This document shows positions 9,843 to 20,156 of a stretch of DNA of 64,000 nucleotides, piece after piece; position 1 is the stretch's first letter, and every line of letters begins with the position of its first letter. The translations under genes and the position numbers were made by a program. The DNA is taken from NCBI RefSeq assembly GCF_002943465.1, contig NZ_PTQY01000006.1:62001-126000 (forward strand), written 5' to 3'. This stretch comes from Rhodoferax sp. TS-BS-61-7. Lineage in GTDB: Bacteria; Pseudomonadota; Gammaproteobacteria; Burkholderiales; Burkholderiaceae_C. A model generated the notes under the pieces. That model saw nothing but the letters and a program-made list of their open reading frames with translations, did not search any database and was not told the origin of the DNA.

Positions 9843-10646
9843 TCAGCGCACCATATTGCGCAAGGCGGCTTCAATCGCCGCGGCGGTGGCCAGCGGCTTT
9901 TCCATGGGGAAGAGGTGGCTGCCGTCCAGCATCATGATGCGGCCCTTGGTCACCTTCTCGGTCATGGCCATGCCGACCTGTTTCATCTCGGCCGACTGGT
10001 CGCCACCGATGAAGGTCACCGGGCACTTCACCGGGTGGCGCGCCAGCAGGCGGTCCAGGTTGTCGGGCAGGGTGTTGTAGAAGGCGGTTTCCACTGCACG
10101 GTCAAAGGCCAGGCTGCGTTTGCCATCGGCGTCTTCGGCAAAGGCGTCCACATAGTCCATCAGCACCTGGGCATCCCACTGGGCAAAGACCTTTTTGTGG
10201 CGGAAGTGCTCAAACGCGGCCTGCACGCTGGGCCAGCTATGGCGTCGCTGGCGGCTCACCGCGCCGGGCGAGATGGAGCCCACCAGCTGCGTGGTTTTGG
10301 CCAGGCCTAGGGCCTTGGAGCGCCAGCCGCCCAGGATGGGCGAGTCGATCAGCACCACGCCCTTGGCCAGCTCGGGGTGGCGGGCTGCCGCCATCAGGCT
10401 CAAGAACCCGCCCAGCGAGTGGCCCACCAGCCACACGGGCTCGCCCACCTTGTCCACCACGCGTGTGGCGTAGTCCACCAGTTGCTGCACCACATGGGGC
10501 CAGTTGTCGGTCACCGGGAAGCGCGGGTCGTGGCCATATTTGTCGATGGCCTTCACGGCGTAGCCGCGGGCCCGCAGGCTCTTGAACAGCACCTTGTAGG
10601 TGCTGGCGGGAAAGCTATTGGCGTGGGAAAAAACGATGGTGGACAT
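9843..10646 (-). CDS. Alpha/beta hydrolase
   Basis: 267 residues from ATG at 10646 (a TTG codon precedes it directly). The sequence shows the oxyanion-loop strand STIVFSHANSFPAS, the nucleophile elbow GHSLGG, an acid in the IGGDQSAEM region, and a catalytic His in DGSHLFPMEKP. Fold and triad are clear; the substrate is not. It lies between the Anbu peptidase gene (11 bases upstream) and the histidine kinase (seven bases downstream) on the same strand, so it belongs to the same transcription unit. Whether it acts with either neighbour is unknown. Confidence 0.8.
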   Translation of the reverse strand: MSTIVFSHANSFPASTYKVLFKSLRARGYAVKAIDKYGHDPRFPVTDNWPHVVQQLVDYATRVVDKVGEPVWLVGHSLGGFLSLMAAARHPELAKGVVLIDSPILGGWRSKALGLAKTTQLVGSISPGAVSRQRRHSWPSVQAAFEHFRHKKVFAQWDAQVLMDYVDAFAEDADGKRSLAFDRAVETAFYNTLPDNLDRLLARHPVKCPVTFIGGDQSAEMKQVGMAMTEKVTKGRIMMLDGSHLFPMEKPLATAAAIEAALRNMVR

Positions 10647-10657
10647 CAAGAACCGAT

Positions 10658-11485
10658 TTAGATCAGTTTTTCATCAGGGGTGGTGATCTTTTTCAGCGGC
10701 AAGCTACGGGTGCTGGGCACCAGCAGGGGCACCGAGGTCTGGCCGCCGTTCCACATCGGGTCTTCAATGCTGTCAAACACCTCGCGCAGTTTTTGGCCCC
10801 AGCTGTTGTGCAGCATGGCGAAGTAGGGGTTGTTCTCGTCAATGCAGACCACCTTGTCGGTGGCAAAGCTGTTGGCCTCGTACACCACCATGTCCAGCGG
10901 CAGGCCGACCGAGAGGTTGGACTTGAGCGTGGAGTCCATGGACACCAGCGCGCACTTGGCGGCCTCGTCCAGCGGGGTGTGGGGGGTGATCACGCGGTCC
11001 AGCACCGGTTTGCCGTATTTGGACTCGCCGACCTGGAAGTAGGGCGTCTCGGGCGTGGCTTCAATGAAGTTGCCGGCCGAATAAACCTGGAACAGGCGCA
11101 TGCCTTCGCCCTGGATCTGGCCACCAAAAATCAGCGACACGTTGAAGTCCACGCCCGCGTTTTTAAGGGCGGCGCCATCACGCTCCTGCACCTTGCGGAT
11201 GGCCGAGCCGAGCACGCGCGCGGCGTCGAACATGCTCTTGGCATTCCAGATCGTGATGCCTTCGTCGTCTTCGTGGTCCTTTAGCCGCTCGATCTGCAAA
11301 ATCTCGCGCACCGACTGCGAAATGCTGAGGTTGCCCGCCGAGAGCAAGACCATGAAGCGGTCGTTGGGCTTCTCGTACACGATCATCTTGCGGAAGGTGC
11401 TGATCTGGTCGAGTCCTGCGTTCGTGCGCGAGTCGGAGAGGAACACCAGTCCGGCGTTGAGTTTGATGGCGACGCAGTAGGTCAT
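10658..11485 (-). CDS. Anbu (ancestral beta-subunit) proteasome-type peptidase
   Basis: 275 residues beginning MTYCVAIKLNAGLVFLSDSRTNAGLDQISTF in pieces typical of Anbu, a bacterial relative of HslV and the 20S beta subunit. Removal of Met1 would expose the catalytic N-terminal Thr2, and D18 and the conserved SDSR and K33-type region follow. Anbu assembles into open helical rings. In many bacteria it is linked to a transglutaminase-like protein, an alpha-E protein and an ATP-grasp enzyme; none of these is beside it here. It is first in a minus-strand group followed by a hydrolase and a two-component system. Substrates are unknown. Confidence 0.85.
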   Translation of the reverse strand: MTYCVAIKLNAGLVFLSDSRTNAGLDQISTFRKMIVYEKPNDRFMVLLSAGNLSISQSVREILQIERLKDHEDDEGITIWNAKSMFDAARVLGSAIRKVQERDGAALKNAGVDFNVSLIFGGQIQGEGMRLFQVYSAGNFIEATPETPYFQVGESKYGKPVLDRVITPHTPLDEAAKCALVSMDSTLKSNLSVGLPLDMVVYEANSFATDKVVCIDENNPYFAMLHNSWGQKLREVFDSIEDPMWNGGQTSVPLLVPSTRSLPLKKITTPDEKLI

Positions 11486-11531
11486 TTTTTCGTTCTGGAA
11501 GGCGTAAAGCTAGAGTGTATCGGGGGTGGGG

Positions 11532-14129
11532 CTAGCCTTTGGCCGCCAGCGCCTTCAACTGGTACAGCGCCTCCATGGCCTCCCGCGGGCTCAATGCATC
11601 AGGATTAATGCCTGAAAGCGCCGTCTCTACTGCGCTGCTAGCTTCCATTTCGATAGCAGGCGGTGCCGCAAACAGGTCCACCTGGGCCTGCGATGCCGTG
11701 GCCTGGGTCTCCAGCGCCTCCAGCGTGTGGCGGGCCTGGTTCACCACCGCAGCGGGCATGCCGGCCAGACGGGCCACCTGGATGCCGTAGCTGCGGCTGG
11801 CCGGGCCGGGTTCGATGGCGTGCAAGAACACGATGTCACGCCCTGCCTCGGCCGCGCTCACGTGCACGTTCATGGCGGCATGGTGGGTGGCCGGGAACTC
11901 GGTCAGCTCAAAGTAATGCGTAGCAAACAGCGTGAAGGCCTGCGTCTTGTCGTGCAGCTGGGTGGCAATGGCACTGGCCAGGGCCAGACCGTCAAAGGTG
12001 CTGGTGCCGCGGCCAATCTCGTCCATCAGCACCAGGCTGTGTGGCGTGGCGCTGTGCAGAATCTGCGCGGCCTCGGTCATCTCCAGCATGAAGGTGGACT
12101 GGGCGTTGGCCAAATCATCTGCCGCGCCAATGCGGGTGTGGATGGCGTCGATGGGCCCCAGGCGGCAGGCCTTGGCGGGCACATAACTCCCCATGCTGGC
12201 CAGCAGCACGATGATGGCGACCTGGCGCATGTAGGTGGACTTACCGCCCATGTTGGGGCCGGTGATGATCTGCATGCGCTGGCGGGCGCCGAGGCGGGAG
12301 TCGTTGGCAATGAAGTTGCCACTGGAGAGTTCTGCCAGGCGCGCCTGCACCACCGGGTGGCGGCCGGCTTCGATGTCGATACAAGGCTCGGCCACAAACT
12401 GCGGGGCGCTCCAGTCCAAAGTGAGCGCACGCTCGGTCAGTGCACACAGCGCATCCAGCGCGGCCAGCGCACGGGCTACGCGGGTCAGCTGTGGAATGTG
12501 GGCCTGCAACTGGTCCAGTACCTGCTCAAACAAATACTTCTCGCGTGCCAGGGCGCGTTCCTGCGCGCTCAGGGCTTTGTCTTCAAAGGCCTTGAGTTCG
12601 GGCGTGATGAAACGCTCGGCGTTTTTGAGCGTTTGGCGGCGGCGGTAGTCGTCGGGCACCTTGTCCACCTGGCCGGTGGTGACCTCGATGTAGAAGCCGT
12701 GCACCTTGTTGAACTGCACGCGCAGGTTGGCAATGCCGGTGCGGGCCTTCTCGCGCACTTCCAGGTCCAGCAAAAAGGCATCGCAGTTGGTCTGGATGGC
12801 GCGCAGCTCGTCCAGGTCGGCGTCAAAGCCACCGGCGATCACACCACCGTCGCGCACCAGCGCCGCGGGCTCGGGGTCAATCGCGCGAGCCAGCAGGGCG
12901 GTGGCGTCGCCGGGCGGCAGCAAATGTTCTGCAATATGGGCCAAATAGCCATCCAGTCCGCGTAGATGTTGCGCGAGCAGCTCTGTTTTTTGTAGCGTTA
13001 CTACCAAGGCCACGAGTTCACGCGGGCGCACCTGGCGCAGTGCGGTGCGCGCGGTGATGCGTTCCACATCTGCGCAACCCTTGAGCTGGCCGCGCAGGGT
13101 TTGCCACAGGTTATTGCGTAAAACCCCAATGGCCTGCAGGCGGTGTTGCGCCTCGGTGCGGTCGCGCTGCGGCTCCAGCAGCCAGCTCTTGAGCATGCGG
13201 CTGCCCATGCCGGTCATGCAGGTGTCCAGCAGGCTGAACAGGGTGGGACTGTCTTCGCCGCGCAGGGTCTGCACCAGCTCCAGGTTGCGGCGCGTGGTGG
13301 TGGGCAGGTCGATCAGTGCGTCGTTGCGCTGCACCTGCACGCTGTGGATGTGGGTCAGCGCTCGGCCTTGCGTGTGCTCGGCATAGCCCAGCAGCGCGGC
13401 GCTGGCGGCGTGGGCCAGCGGCAGGTCTTGCGCGTTCCAACTGCTGAGGCTGGCGGCTTGCAGCGCGTCCAGCAGCTTGCGCTGGCCCAGTGCGCTGTCA
13501 AACTGCCACTCGGGCCGGGCCGTCAGGTACAGCGCGTGGCTGGTGGAGCGCAGGCGCTTGAGTTTGTCTTCAAAACTGGTGGTGCAGCCCGCGCTGTAGG
13601 TCAGCTCGCTGGGCGCCACGCGGGTGATCCAGCCGTTCACTTCATCGGGCGCACATTCAGCCAAAAACACCACACCCTGGGTGACCGACAACCAAGCCAG
13701 GCCGCAGCGGTTGCGCGGGCCCTGGTGCACGGCCATCAAGATGGATTCAGATTTTTCGTTCAGCAGCTCCGCATCGGTCAGCGTGCCGGGGGTGACGACG
13801 CGCACCACCTTGCGCTCCACCGGGCCCTTGTTGATCCCCACTTCGCCGGTCTGCTCGCAGATGGCCACGGACTCGCCATGGCGGATCAATTTGGCCAGGT
13901 AGCCCTCCATCGCGTGGAAGGGCACACCGGCCATCACCACGGGCTGGCCGGCGGACTGGCCGCGCTGCGTCAGTGTGATGTCGAGCAGCCGCGCAGCCTT
14001 CTCGGCATCGGCATAAAACATCTCGTAAAAATCCCCCATGCGGTAGAACAGCAGGGTGCCGGGGTACTGGGCTTTGAGGCCCAGGTACTGGATCATCATC
14101 GGGGTGTGGGGAGGGGCCGGTTCGCTCAT
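11532..14129 (-). CDS. mutS: DNA mismatch repair protein MutS
   Basis: 865 residues from ATG at 14129, close to the 853 of E. coli MutS; the 97 further codons open upstream show no MutS character. The mismatch-reading F-x-E motif lies in GDFYEMF (F34, E36). Domain V has Walker [10 protein letters not shown] near residue 623 and Walker [13 protein letters not shown]. It recognises mispaired bases as a dimer and recruits MutL. Two copies of the dispersed repeat are inserted in frame. One encodes [17 protein letters not shown] in the core region, and the other [16 protein letters not shown] in the flexible C-terminal linker. Divergent from the PAS-GGDEF-EAL pair. Confidence 0.96.
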   Translation of the reverse strand: MSEPAPPHTPMMIQYLGLKAQYPGTLLFYRMGDFYEMFYADAEKAARLLDITLTQRGQSAGQPVVMAGVPFHAMEGYLAKLIRHGESVAICEQTGEVGINKGPVERKVVRVVTPGTLTDAELLNEKSESILMAVHQGPRNRCGLAWLSVTQGVVFLAECAPDEVNGWITRVAPSELTYSAGCTTSFEDKLKRLRSTSHALYLTARPEWQFDSALGQRKLLDALQAASLSSWNAQDLPLAHAASAALLGYAEHTQGRALTHIHSVQVQRNDALIDLPTTTRRNLELVQTLRGEDSPTLFSLLDTCMTGMGSRMLKSWLLEPQRDRTEAQHRLQAIGVLRNNLWQTLRGQLKGCADVERITARTALRQVRPRELVALVVTLQKTELLAQHLRGLDGYLAHIAEHLLPPGDATALLARAIDPEPAALVRDGGVIAGGFDADLDELRAIQTNCDAFLLDLEVREKARTGIANLRVQFNKVHGFYIEVTTGQVDKVPDDYRRRQTLKNAERFITPELKAFEDKALSAQERALAREKYLFEQVLDQLQAHIPQLTRVARALAALDALCALTERALTLDWSAPQFVAEPCIDIEAGRHPVVQARLAELSSGNFIANDSRLGARQRMQIITGPNMGGKSTYMRQVAIIVLLASMGSYVPAKACRLGPIDAIHTRIGAADDLANAQSTFMLEMTEAAQILHSATPHSLVLMDEIGRGTSTFDGLALASAIATQLHDKTQAFTLFATHYFELTEFPATHHAAMNVHVSAAEAGRDIVFLHAIEPGPASRSYGIQVARLAGMPAAVVNQARHTLEALETQATASQAQVDLFAAPPAIEMEASSAVETALSGINPDALSPREAMEALYQLKALAAKG
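11610..11657 (-). repeat. Dispersed repeat, copy 2, inside mutS
   Basis: Read on the minus strand: GCTATCGAAATGGA, AGCTAGCAGCGCA, then GGCGCTTTCAGGC. The frame of mutS is kept and the copy encodes part of the C-terminal linker ([16 protein letters not shown]). The core is less perfect than in the intergenic copies. Confidence 0.55.
12946..12996 (-). repeat. Dispersed repeat, copy 3, inside mutS
   Basis: Read on the minus strand: GCTACAAAAAACAG, AGCTGCTCGCGCA, then GCGGACTGGATGGC. It lies in frame within mutS, encoding [18 protein letters not shown]. The core differs from AGCTGCTTGCGCA at one base. Confidence 0.55.
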
Positions 14130-14244
14130 CCCAAGAAGTCTATCAACTTCACTGGTCCGGCCGGGTCCACTAGGGGTTGCCCAGCGTGGCGGGCACCGCT
14201 TTGAGGCTCTATGATGGAAACACCCTTCACTCTGGCTAGCCCCT

Positions 14245-17178
14245 TTGCCCGTGTTGCCTTCACCCGAACAGCCCCAGTCGGCCTTGCCCGGCGCGCAGCC
14301 CGCGGTGCCTGGTGCGGCTTGGGGCGTGACCGATGGGGTGTTCAAAACCATTTTTGACCGCAGCCCGGAAGCGATTGCCCTGATACGGGAGCGCGACGGT
14401 GTGCTGGTGGAGGTCAACACCGAGTGGCTGCACCTGACCGGCTATTCCCGTGCTGAGGCACTGGGCCGGACGGCGGTGGACATGGGCCACTGGCTGGACC
14501 CGCAAGAGCGCAAGCGCGTGTTTGCTCCCTTGCATGAGGGGGGGCGTGTGGTGGATACCGATGTCACCCTGGTCATGAAAGACCGCAACCCCCGTGTGGT
14601 GCGCATGAACGCGGCACTGGTGCACGAGCAGGGCGAGGCCTACATCCTGCTGTACCTGCGTGACGTGACGGCCGAGCGCCTGGCCCACGAGGCTTTGCGG
14701 GCCGGCGAGCAGGCGCTGGAGCAGGCCAATGACAAGCTCAACCGCCAGGTCAAGCTCTACGAGCTGACCGAGTCCTTGGCCAAGGTAGGCCACTGGGTGG
14801 CCTACCCCGACTCACCGGACTTGCAGATATCGCGCGGTGCGGCCCACATTGGCGGCATGGATACCCAGACCCTGTTGCAACGCGGGCAGCTCATCCAGAG
14901 CCTGCAAGCCGAGGACCGGGCCCAGGTGGAACAGGCGCTGCAACGCATGGATGGTGAGGTGGTGGAGTACCGCTGGCGCCGGTCCGATGGGCAGCTGATC
15001 TGGGTGCGTGCGCGTTTTTACCGCCAAATGAAGGACGGTGTGATTCAGGCCGAGATGGGGGTGATCCAGGAGTTCACCGACGAGCATCGGGTGCGACAGA
15101 ACCTGGAGAACCAGCTGGCCTTCATCCACAAGATCACCAGCCGTGCGCCGGGGTTGGTCTACGAGTACCAGATGTGGCCTGACGGGAAGTATGTGTTCCC
15201 CTTTGTCAGTGCGGGTGTGCAGCAGATTTATGGCGTGACGCCCGAGCAGGCCTATGCCGATCCGGTGTCCGTGTTCCAGTGCATCCACCCAGAAGACATG
15301 CGCCTGGTCATCAAGAGCACCTGGGCCGCCATGGGGGCGGTGGAGCCCTGGCGCTGCGAGTTTCGCGTGGGCCGGCCTGGCGAGCCCGATCGCTGGATGC
15401 TGGGCAACTCCTTGCCGGAGTTGCAGCCTGATGGGTCGGTGTTGTTCTGTGGTTCCATCACCGACATCACGGCCCAGAAAGAGGCGCTGGCCCGCTTGCA
15501 GGTCAGTGAGGAGCGTTTCCGCAGCCTGTCGGCCCTGTCCTCCGACTGGTATTGGGAGCAGGATGCGGACTTTCGCTTTGTCCGTATTGACGGCAATGGC
15601 TTGAGCAGCGCCAAGCTGGCCTCGGACGCGGCCATCGGCAAGACGCGCTGGGAGTCCGGCGCCCTGGGCGTGAGCCCGATGCAATGGGCGGCGCACAAGG
15701 CGCAGTTGCAGGCGCACGAGACCTTCCATGACTTCGAGATGCAGCGCATCCTGAAAGACGGCACTTACATGTGGGCGGCCATCAGTGGTGCGCCCATCTT
15801 TGATGCTGAGGGTGTGTTCTGCGGCTACCGGGGTACCGGGCGTGACATTTCGGCGCGCAAGCAGGCCGAGGCCGAAATCGAACGCCTGGCCTTCTTCGAT
15901 GCGCTGACCAGCCTGCCCAACCGGCGCATGCTGATCGACCGGCTGGAGCATGCCGTGGCTGCCAGCGCACGCCATGGCCACCACGGTGCCCTGCTGTTCA
16001 TTGACCTGGACAATTTCAAAATCCTCAACGACACCTTGGGCCACCACATGGGGGACCTGCTGCTCAAGCAGGTGGCCGCGCGCTTGCAGGAATGTGTGCG
16101 GGATGTGGACACCGTCGCCCGCTTGGGCGGGGACGAGTTTGTGGTCATGCTCGAAGAGCTGGGTGCGGTGGACACCGAGGCGGCCAGCCAGGCCGAGATG
16201 GTGTCCAAAAAAATCCTGCAAGCCCTGAACCAGCAGTTCGCGCTGGGCAGCCACCAGTTGCACAGCTCGCCCAGCATTGGCGTCACGCTGTTTTACCAGC
16301 ACACCCACACGGTGGACGAGCTGCTCAAACGTGCCGACCTGGCCATGTACCAGGCCAAGGCTGCGGGGCGCAACACCCTGCGCTTTTTTGACCCCGAGAT
16401 GCAGGCTGCCGCCTCGGCCCGGGCCGCCATCGAGGCCGACCTCCGCCAAGGCCTGCTGCGCAACGAGTTCATGCTGTATTACCAGCCCGTGGTGGACGAT
16501 CAGGGCCACACCACCGGGGTGGAGGCCCTGCTGCGCTGGAAGCACCCCGAGCGCGGGCTGGTGCCGCCGGGAGAGTTCATCCCTGTGGCGGAGCAGACCG
16601 GGCTGATCTTGCCGCTGGGCCAGTGGGTGCTGGAGGCGGCCTGTGCGCAGCTGGTGGCCTGGAGTGCCAAGCCCCACACCCAGCGCCTGACCATGGCCGT
16701 CAACGTGAGTGCACGCCAGTTCAAACACCCCGATTTTTCCAACCACATCTTGAGCCTGCTACGCCTTTCGGGGGCCAACCCCTACCGGCTCAAGCTGGAG
16801 CTGACCGAGAGCCTGCTGCTGTCCGACTTTGACGAGGTGATCGTCAAGATGAGTGAGCTGCGCTCCATTGGTGTGGGTTTCTCGCTAGACGACTTTGGCA
16901 CCGGCTACTCGTCGCTGGCCTACCTCAAGCGCCTGCCGCTGGACCAGCTCAAGATTGACCAGTCGTTTGTGCGCGATGTGTTGACCGACCCCAACGACGC
17001 GGCCATTGCGCGCACCATCCTCAACTTGGCGCGCAGCCTGGACTTGGGCGTGGTGGCCGAGGGCGTGGAAACTGCAGGCCAGCGGGACTTTTTGCTGCGC
17101 AACGGCTGCAAGGCCTTTCAGGGGTATTTCTTTGGTCGGCCGGTGCCGGTGGAACAGCTGGAGCTGCCCGCGCCATGA
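14245..17178 (+). CDS. Multi-PAS GGDEF-EAL cyclic-di-GMP signalling protein (first of tandem pair)
   Basis: About 977 residues. Several PAS domains fill residues 28-540 and end in the PAC-type [19 protein letters not shown] domain with intact GGDEF near 627 and the inhibitory I-site RDVD five residues before it comes next. An EAL domain follows, with [10 protein letters not shown] near 759, [14 protein letters not shown] near 881 and AEGVET. No membrane segment is obvious. The family can both make and break c-di-GMP; sequence alone does not tell which activity dominates. The start is uncertain: the frame opens at TTG 14245, GTG 14251 is as good, and no clear ribosome binding site is seen. The stop overlaps the next gene by four bases. 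Confidence 0.85.
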   Translation: MPVLPSPEQPQSALPGAQPAVPGAAWGVTDGVFKTIFDRSPEAIALIRERDGVLVEVNTEWLHLTGYSRAEALGRTAVDMGHWLDPQERKRVFAPLHEGGRVVDTDVTLVMKDRNPRVVRMNAALVHEQGEAYILLYLRDVTAERLAHEALRAGEQALEQANDKLNRQVKLYELTESLAKVGHWVAYPDSPDLQISRGAAHIGGMDTQTLLQRGQLIQSLQAEDRAQVEQALQRMDGEVVEYRWRRSDGQLIWVRARFYRQMKDGVIQAEMGVIQEFTDEHRVRQNLENQLAFIHKITSRAPGLVYEYQMWPDGKYVFPFVSAGVQQIYGVTPEQAYADPVSVFQCIHPEDMRLVIKSTWAAMGAVEPWRCEFRVGRPGEPDRWMLGNSLPELQPDGSVLFCGSITDITAQKEALARLQVSEERFRSLSALSSDWYWEQDADFRFVRIDGNGLSSAKLASDAAIGKTRWESGALGVSPMQWAAHKAQLQAHETFHDFEMQRILKDGTYMWAAISGAPIFDAEGVFCGYRGTGRDISARKQAEAEIERLAFFDALTSLPNRRMLIDRLEHAVAASARHGHHGALLFIDLDNFKILNDTLGHHMGDLLLKQVAARLQECVRDVDTVARLGGDEFVVMLEELGAVDTEAASQAEMVSKKILQALNQQFALGSHQLHSSPSIGVTLFYQHTHTVDELLKRADLAMYQAKAAGRNTLRFFDPEMQAAASARAAIEADLRQGLLRNEFMLYYQPVVDDQGHTTGVEALLRWKHPERGLVPPGEFIPVAEQTGLILPLGQWVLEAACAQLVAWSAKPHTQRLTMAVNVSARQFKHPDFSNHILSLLRLSGANPYRLKLELTESLLLSDFDEVIVKMSELRSIGVGFSLDDFGTGYSSLAYLKRLPLDQLKIDQSFVRDVLTDPNDAAIARTILNLARSLDLGVVAEGVETAGQRDFLLRNGCKAFQGYFFGRPVPVEQLELPAP

Positions 17179-20156
17179 GTGCAGGGTTTGACTGGGCGCA
17201 GCGCACGGCTGCCGAGTGTGCACAGGAGATTGCACGGCTTGAGGACGCCCTGGCCTCTGCGGAATCGGGCGCGCGCCGACAGTACGACATGCTGGACGCG
17301 CTGTTTGTGCGCAGCCCGGCCGCGATTTCATTGACACGCATGAGCGATGGCTGTTTTGTGGATGTGAACGCGCATTGGGAGCAGGTCACCGGTTACCGCT
17401 GGGCCGATGCCGTGGGGAAAACGGCACTGGAGCTGGGCTTCTGGCCCAACGCTGCGGCGCGCGACGCGGCCTTTGCCCGCGCCGCGGAGCTGCGGGGCAA
17501 GCACCAGGTGGAGGTCCCTTTCACCACCCCGGACGGGCGCCAGGTCCTATTCCAGATGGAGGGCACCCGCCTGAGCCTGGCGGGGGAGTTGCATGTGGTG
17601 GTCTACCTGCACGACATCACGCTGCAGCGCCAGGCGCAGGAGGCGGTGCAGGTGAGTGAGCGGGCCCTGCAGCAGGCCAACCAGGAGTTGCGCGGACAGC
17701 TGGAGTTGTTTGAACTGACCGAGCGCCTGGCCCGGGTTGGCCACTGGACGGTGCCACAGGGCGCGAGCCGGCCGGTCTGGTCCAAAGGGCTGTATGCGCT
17801 GGCGGATCTGCCATGGCAGCCGGGCATGACCTTTGAGTCGGCGCGCCAGCACATCCACCCGGACGACCGGCCGGCTTTTTTGCAAGCGCGCGAGCGCATG
17901 GACGGCAGCGAGCTGGAGTACCGCTGGCTCAACCGGATTGGTGTGGTGCAGTGGTTGCGCACCCGCATGCGCCGCCAGCACCACGATGACGGATCTTTTG
18001 TCGACTTTGGGGTGGTGCAGGATTTTTCGGAAGAGGCACGTGCCAAGGAGGCCCTGCAGGAGCGGCTGGAGATGATCCAGCGCCTGACCAGCCGCCTGCC
18101 TGAGATGGTGTTCCAGTTTGTACGCCACAGCCCCACACATGGTGAGTTCACGTTTGTGAGCGATGCCTGTGAGGCGTTGTTTGGTGTCACGGCCCAGGAA
18201 GCCCGGTCCGACCCCCGCAGGGTGTTTCGCTGCGTGCACCCGGACGATCTGCCCGCCATGGTGGCCTCTATGAACGACACGGCCGAACACGGCGCCACTT
18301 GGGCCCACGAGTTTCGCGTGCACCGCCCTGACGGCACGGTGCGCTCGCTGTTCGGCAAGGCCATCACCATCTGGGAGCCTTCGGGTCACCACATTGCCTA
18401 CGGCTCGGTGACCGACATCACGGCCATCAAGGCCTCCCAGGCCACGCTGATGGAAAGCGAGTCCCGCTTTCGCGCACTGACCGAGCTGTCCTCCGATTGG
18501 TACTGGGAGCAGGATGCGCAATTTCGTTTCGTGCGTTTTGATGGCAATTTGGCTGGTAAGTCGCAGCTGTACCGCATGGGCAAGACCCGGTGGGAGCTGG
18601 GGGCGCTGAACTTTAACGAGGCCGACTGGGAGGCGCACCGGCAGATCTTGCAGGACCGCCAGGTGTTTCGCGAACTGGAGTTGTGCGATCTGGATTCGCA
18701 GGGCAAACCCTACTGGGTGTCTGTCAGCGGGGCACCGTTTGTGGATGTCCAAGGCCAGTTTAGGGGCTACCGCGGTGTGGGCCGCGACATCACCGCACGC
18801 AAGCTGGCGGAAGAAAAGATCGAACGCCTGGCCTTCTACGATGTGTTGACCGGCCTTCCCAACCGCCGCTTGCTGATCGATCGCCTGCAACAGGCTTTGG
18901 CGCTGGCTGCCCGCGATGGTTTGCATGGCGCCCTGCTGTTCATTGACCTGGACAACTTCAAGGACCTCAATGACACACGGGGCCACGATGTGGGGGATTT
19001 GCTGCTGCAGCAGGTGGCGCAGCGCCTGCTGGCCTGCGTGCGCGGGGCTGACACCGTGGCGCGTTTGGGGGGGGATGAGTTTGTGGTGATGCTGCACAGC
19101 CTGGACGCCGACCCGGCCCAGGCCAGCGCCCATGTGGAGCTGGTGGGCAAAAAAGTGATCAGCAGCCTGAACCAGTCTTATGTGCTGGGTGCGGCAGAGC
19201 ACCACAGCACGCCCAGCATCGGCATCACCCTGTTTGCGCAGCAGCATCAGACGGTGGACGAGCTGCTCAAGCAGGCCGATCTGGCACTGTACGAGGCCAA
19301 GGCCGCGGGGCGCAACACCATGCGCTTTTTTGACCCGGCCATGCAGGCGCTGGTGGCCCAGCGCACCGCGCTGGAGCTGGACCTGCGCCATGGCTTGCAG
19401 CGCCAGGAGCTGGTGGTGTACTACCAACCCGTGGTCGACGCTGCGCGCCGCATGGTAGGTGCCGAGGCACTGGTGCGCTGGCAGCACCCGCAGCGCGGCC
19501 TGGTGTCACCCATGGAGTTCATTCCGGTGGCGGAGCAGACCGGGCTCATCATTCCGCTGGGCGCCTGGGTGTTAGAGATGGCATGCCGGCAGTTGGCCCT
19601 GTGGGCACAGCAGGTGGAGACCGAGGCGCTCACGGTGGCAGTGAATGTGAGCGCACGCCAGTTCCGCCACCCCGATTTTGCCCAGCAGGTGCTGGACCTG
19701 GTGCACAAAACCGGCGCCAACCCGCAACGCCTGAAGCTGGAGCTGACCGAGAGCCTGCTGCTCAGCGATACGCAGGATGCGATCCTGAAAATGACTGCCC
19801 TGCAGGCTGCCGGAGTGGGTTTTGCGCTGGACGACTTTGGCACCGGTTACTCGTCCTTGTCGTACCTCAAGCTGCTGCCACTGCAGCAACTCAAGATCGA
19901 CCAGTCCTTTGTGCGCGACGTATTGACCGACCCCAACGACGCGGCCATTGCCCGTACCGTGCTGGCGCTAGGCAAGAGCCTGGGCTTTAGCGTGGTGGCG
20001 GAAGGGGTGGAAACCGAAGGGCAGCGCGATTTCCTGTTGGACAATGGCTGCACCCTGTTTCAGGGCTATTTGTTTGGCCGCCCGGTGCCGGTTGCGCAGT
20101 TGCTGCTGTCACCCGAGGCGGCGGAAGCCGCATTGCCGCCCCTGTGGGAGATCTGA
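17175..20156 (+). CDS. Multi-PAS GGDEF-EAL cyclic-di-GMP signalling protein (second of tandem pair)
   Basis: 993 residues with the same layout as the gene before it. A short coiled N-terminus (AAECAQEIARLEDALASAE) leads into repeated PAS domains to about residue 545. GGDEF (near 631) follows with I-site RGAD. EAL (AEALVRWQHPQRG near 762) has [14 protein letters not shown] and AEGVET, and all key residues are present. The C-terminal halves of the two proteins are almost parallel (for example both share [15 protein letters not shown]). The PAS regions have diverged, which points to an old tandem duplication with new input specificity. It overlaps the upstream gene by ATGA and meets suhB tail to tail with no gap. 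Confidence 0.87.
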   Translation: MSAGFDWAQRTAAECAQEIARLEDALASAESGARRQYDMLDALFVRSPAAISLTRMSDGCFVDVNAHWEQVTGYRWADAVGKTALELGFWPNAAARDAAFARAAELRGKHQVEVPFTTPDGRQVLFQMEGTRLSLAGELHVVVYLHDITLQRQAQEAVQVSERALQQANQELRGQLELFELTERLARVGHWTVPQGASRPVWSKGLYALADLPWQPGMTFESARQHIHPDDRPAFLQARERMDGSELEYRWLNRIGVVQWLRTRMRRQHHDDGSFVDFGVVQDFSEEARAKEALQERLEMIQRLTSRLPEMVFQFVRHSPTHGEFTFVSDACEALFGVTAQEARSDPRRVFRCVHPDDLPAMVASMNDTAEHGATWAHEFRVHRPDGTVRSLFGKAITIWEPSGHHIAYGSVTDITAIKASQATLMESESRFRALTELSSDWYWEQDAQFRFVRFDGNLAGKSQLYRMGKTRWELGALNFNEADWEAHRQILQDRQVFRELELCDLDSQGKPYWVSVSGAPFVDVQGQFRGYRGVGRDITARKLAEEKIERLAFYDVLTGLPNRRLLIDRLQQALALAARDGLHGALLFIDLDNFKDLNDTRGHDVGDLLLQQVAQRLLACVRGADTVARLGGDEFVVMLHSLDADPAQASAHVELVGKKVISSLNQSYVLGAAEHHSTPSIGITLFAQQHQTVDELLKQADLALYEAKAAGRNTMRFFDPAMQALVAQRTALELDLRHGLQRQELVVYYQPVVDAARRMVGAEALVRWQHPQRGLVSPMEFIPVAEQTGLIIPLGAWVLEMACRQLALWAQQVETEALTVAVNVSARQFRHPDFAQQVLDLVHKTGANPQRLKLELTESLLLSDTQDAILKMTALQAAGVGFALDDFGTGYSSLSYLKLLPLQQLKIDQSFVRDVLTDPNDAAIARTVLALGKSLGFSVVAEGVETEGQRDFLLDNGCTLFQGYLFGRPVPVAQLLLSPEAAEAALPPLWEI

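Noticed and set aside
11727-14204. Long plus-strand frames opposite mutS
   Set aside because: No family features; mutS is complete with Walker A and B and normal length.
14205-14220. TATGAT as a -10 box for the GGDEF-EAL pair
   Set aside because: No acceptable -35 box at 16-18 bases, and single -10-like hexamers are frequent by chance.
14812-19487. Two frames of over 640 codons on the minus strand
   Set aside because: Antisense shadows of the PAS-GGDEF-EAL pair; they even mirror each other because the sense genes are duplicates.
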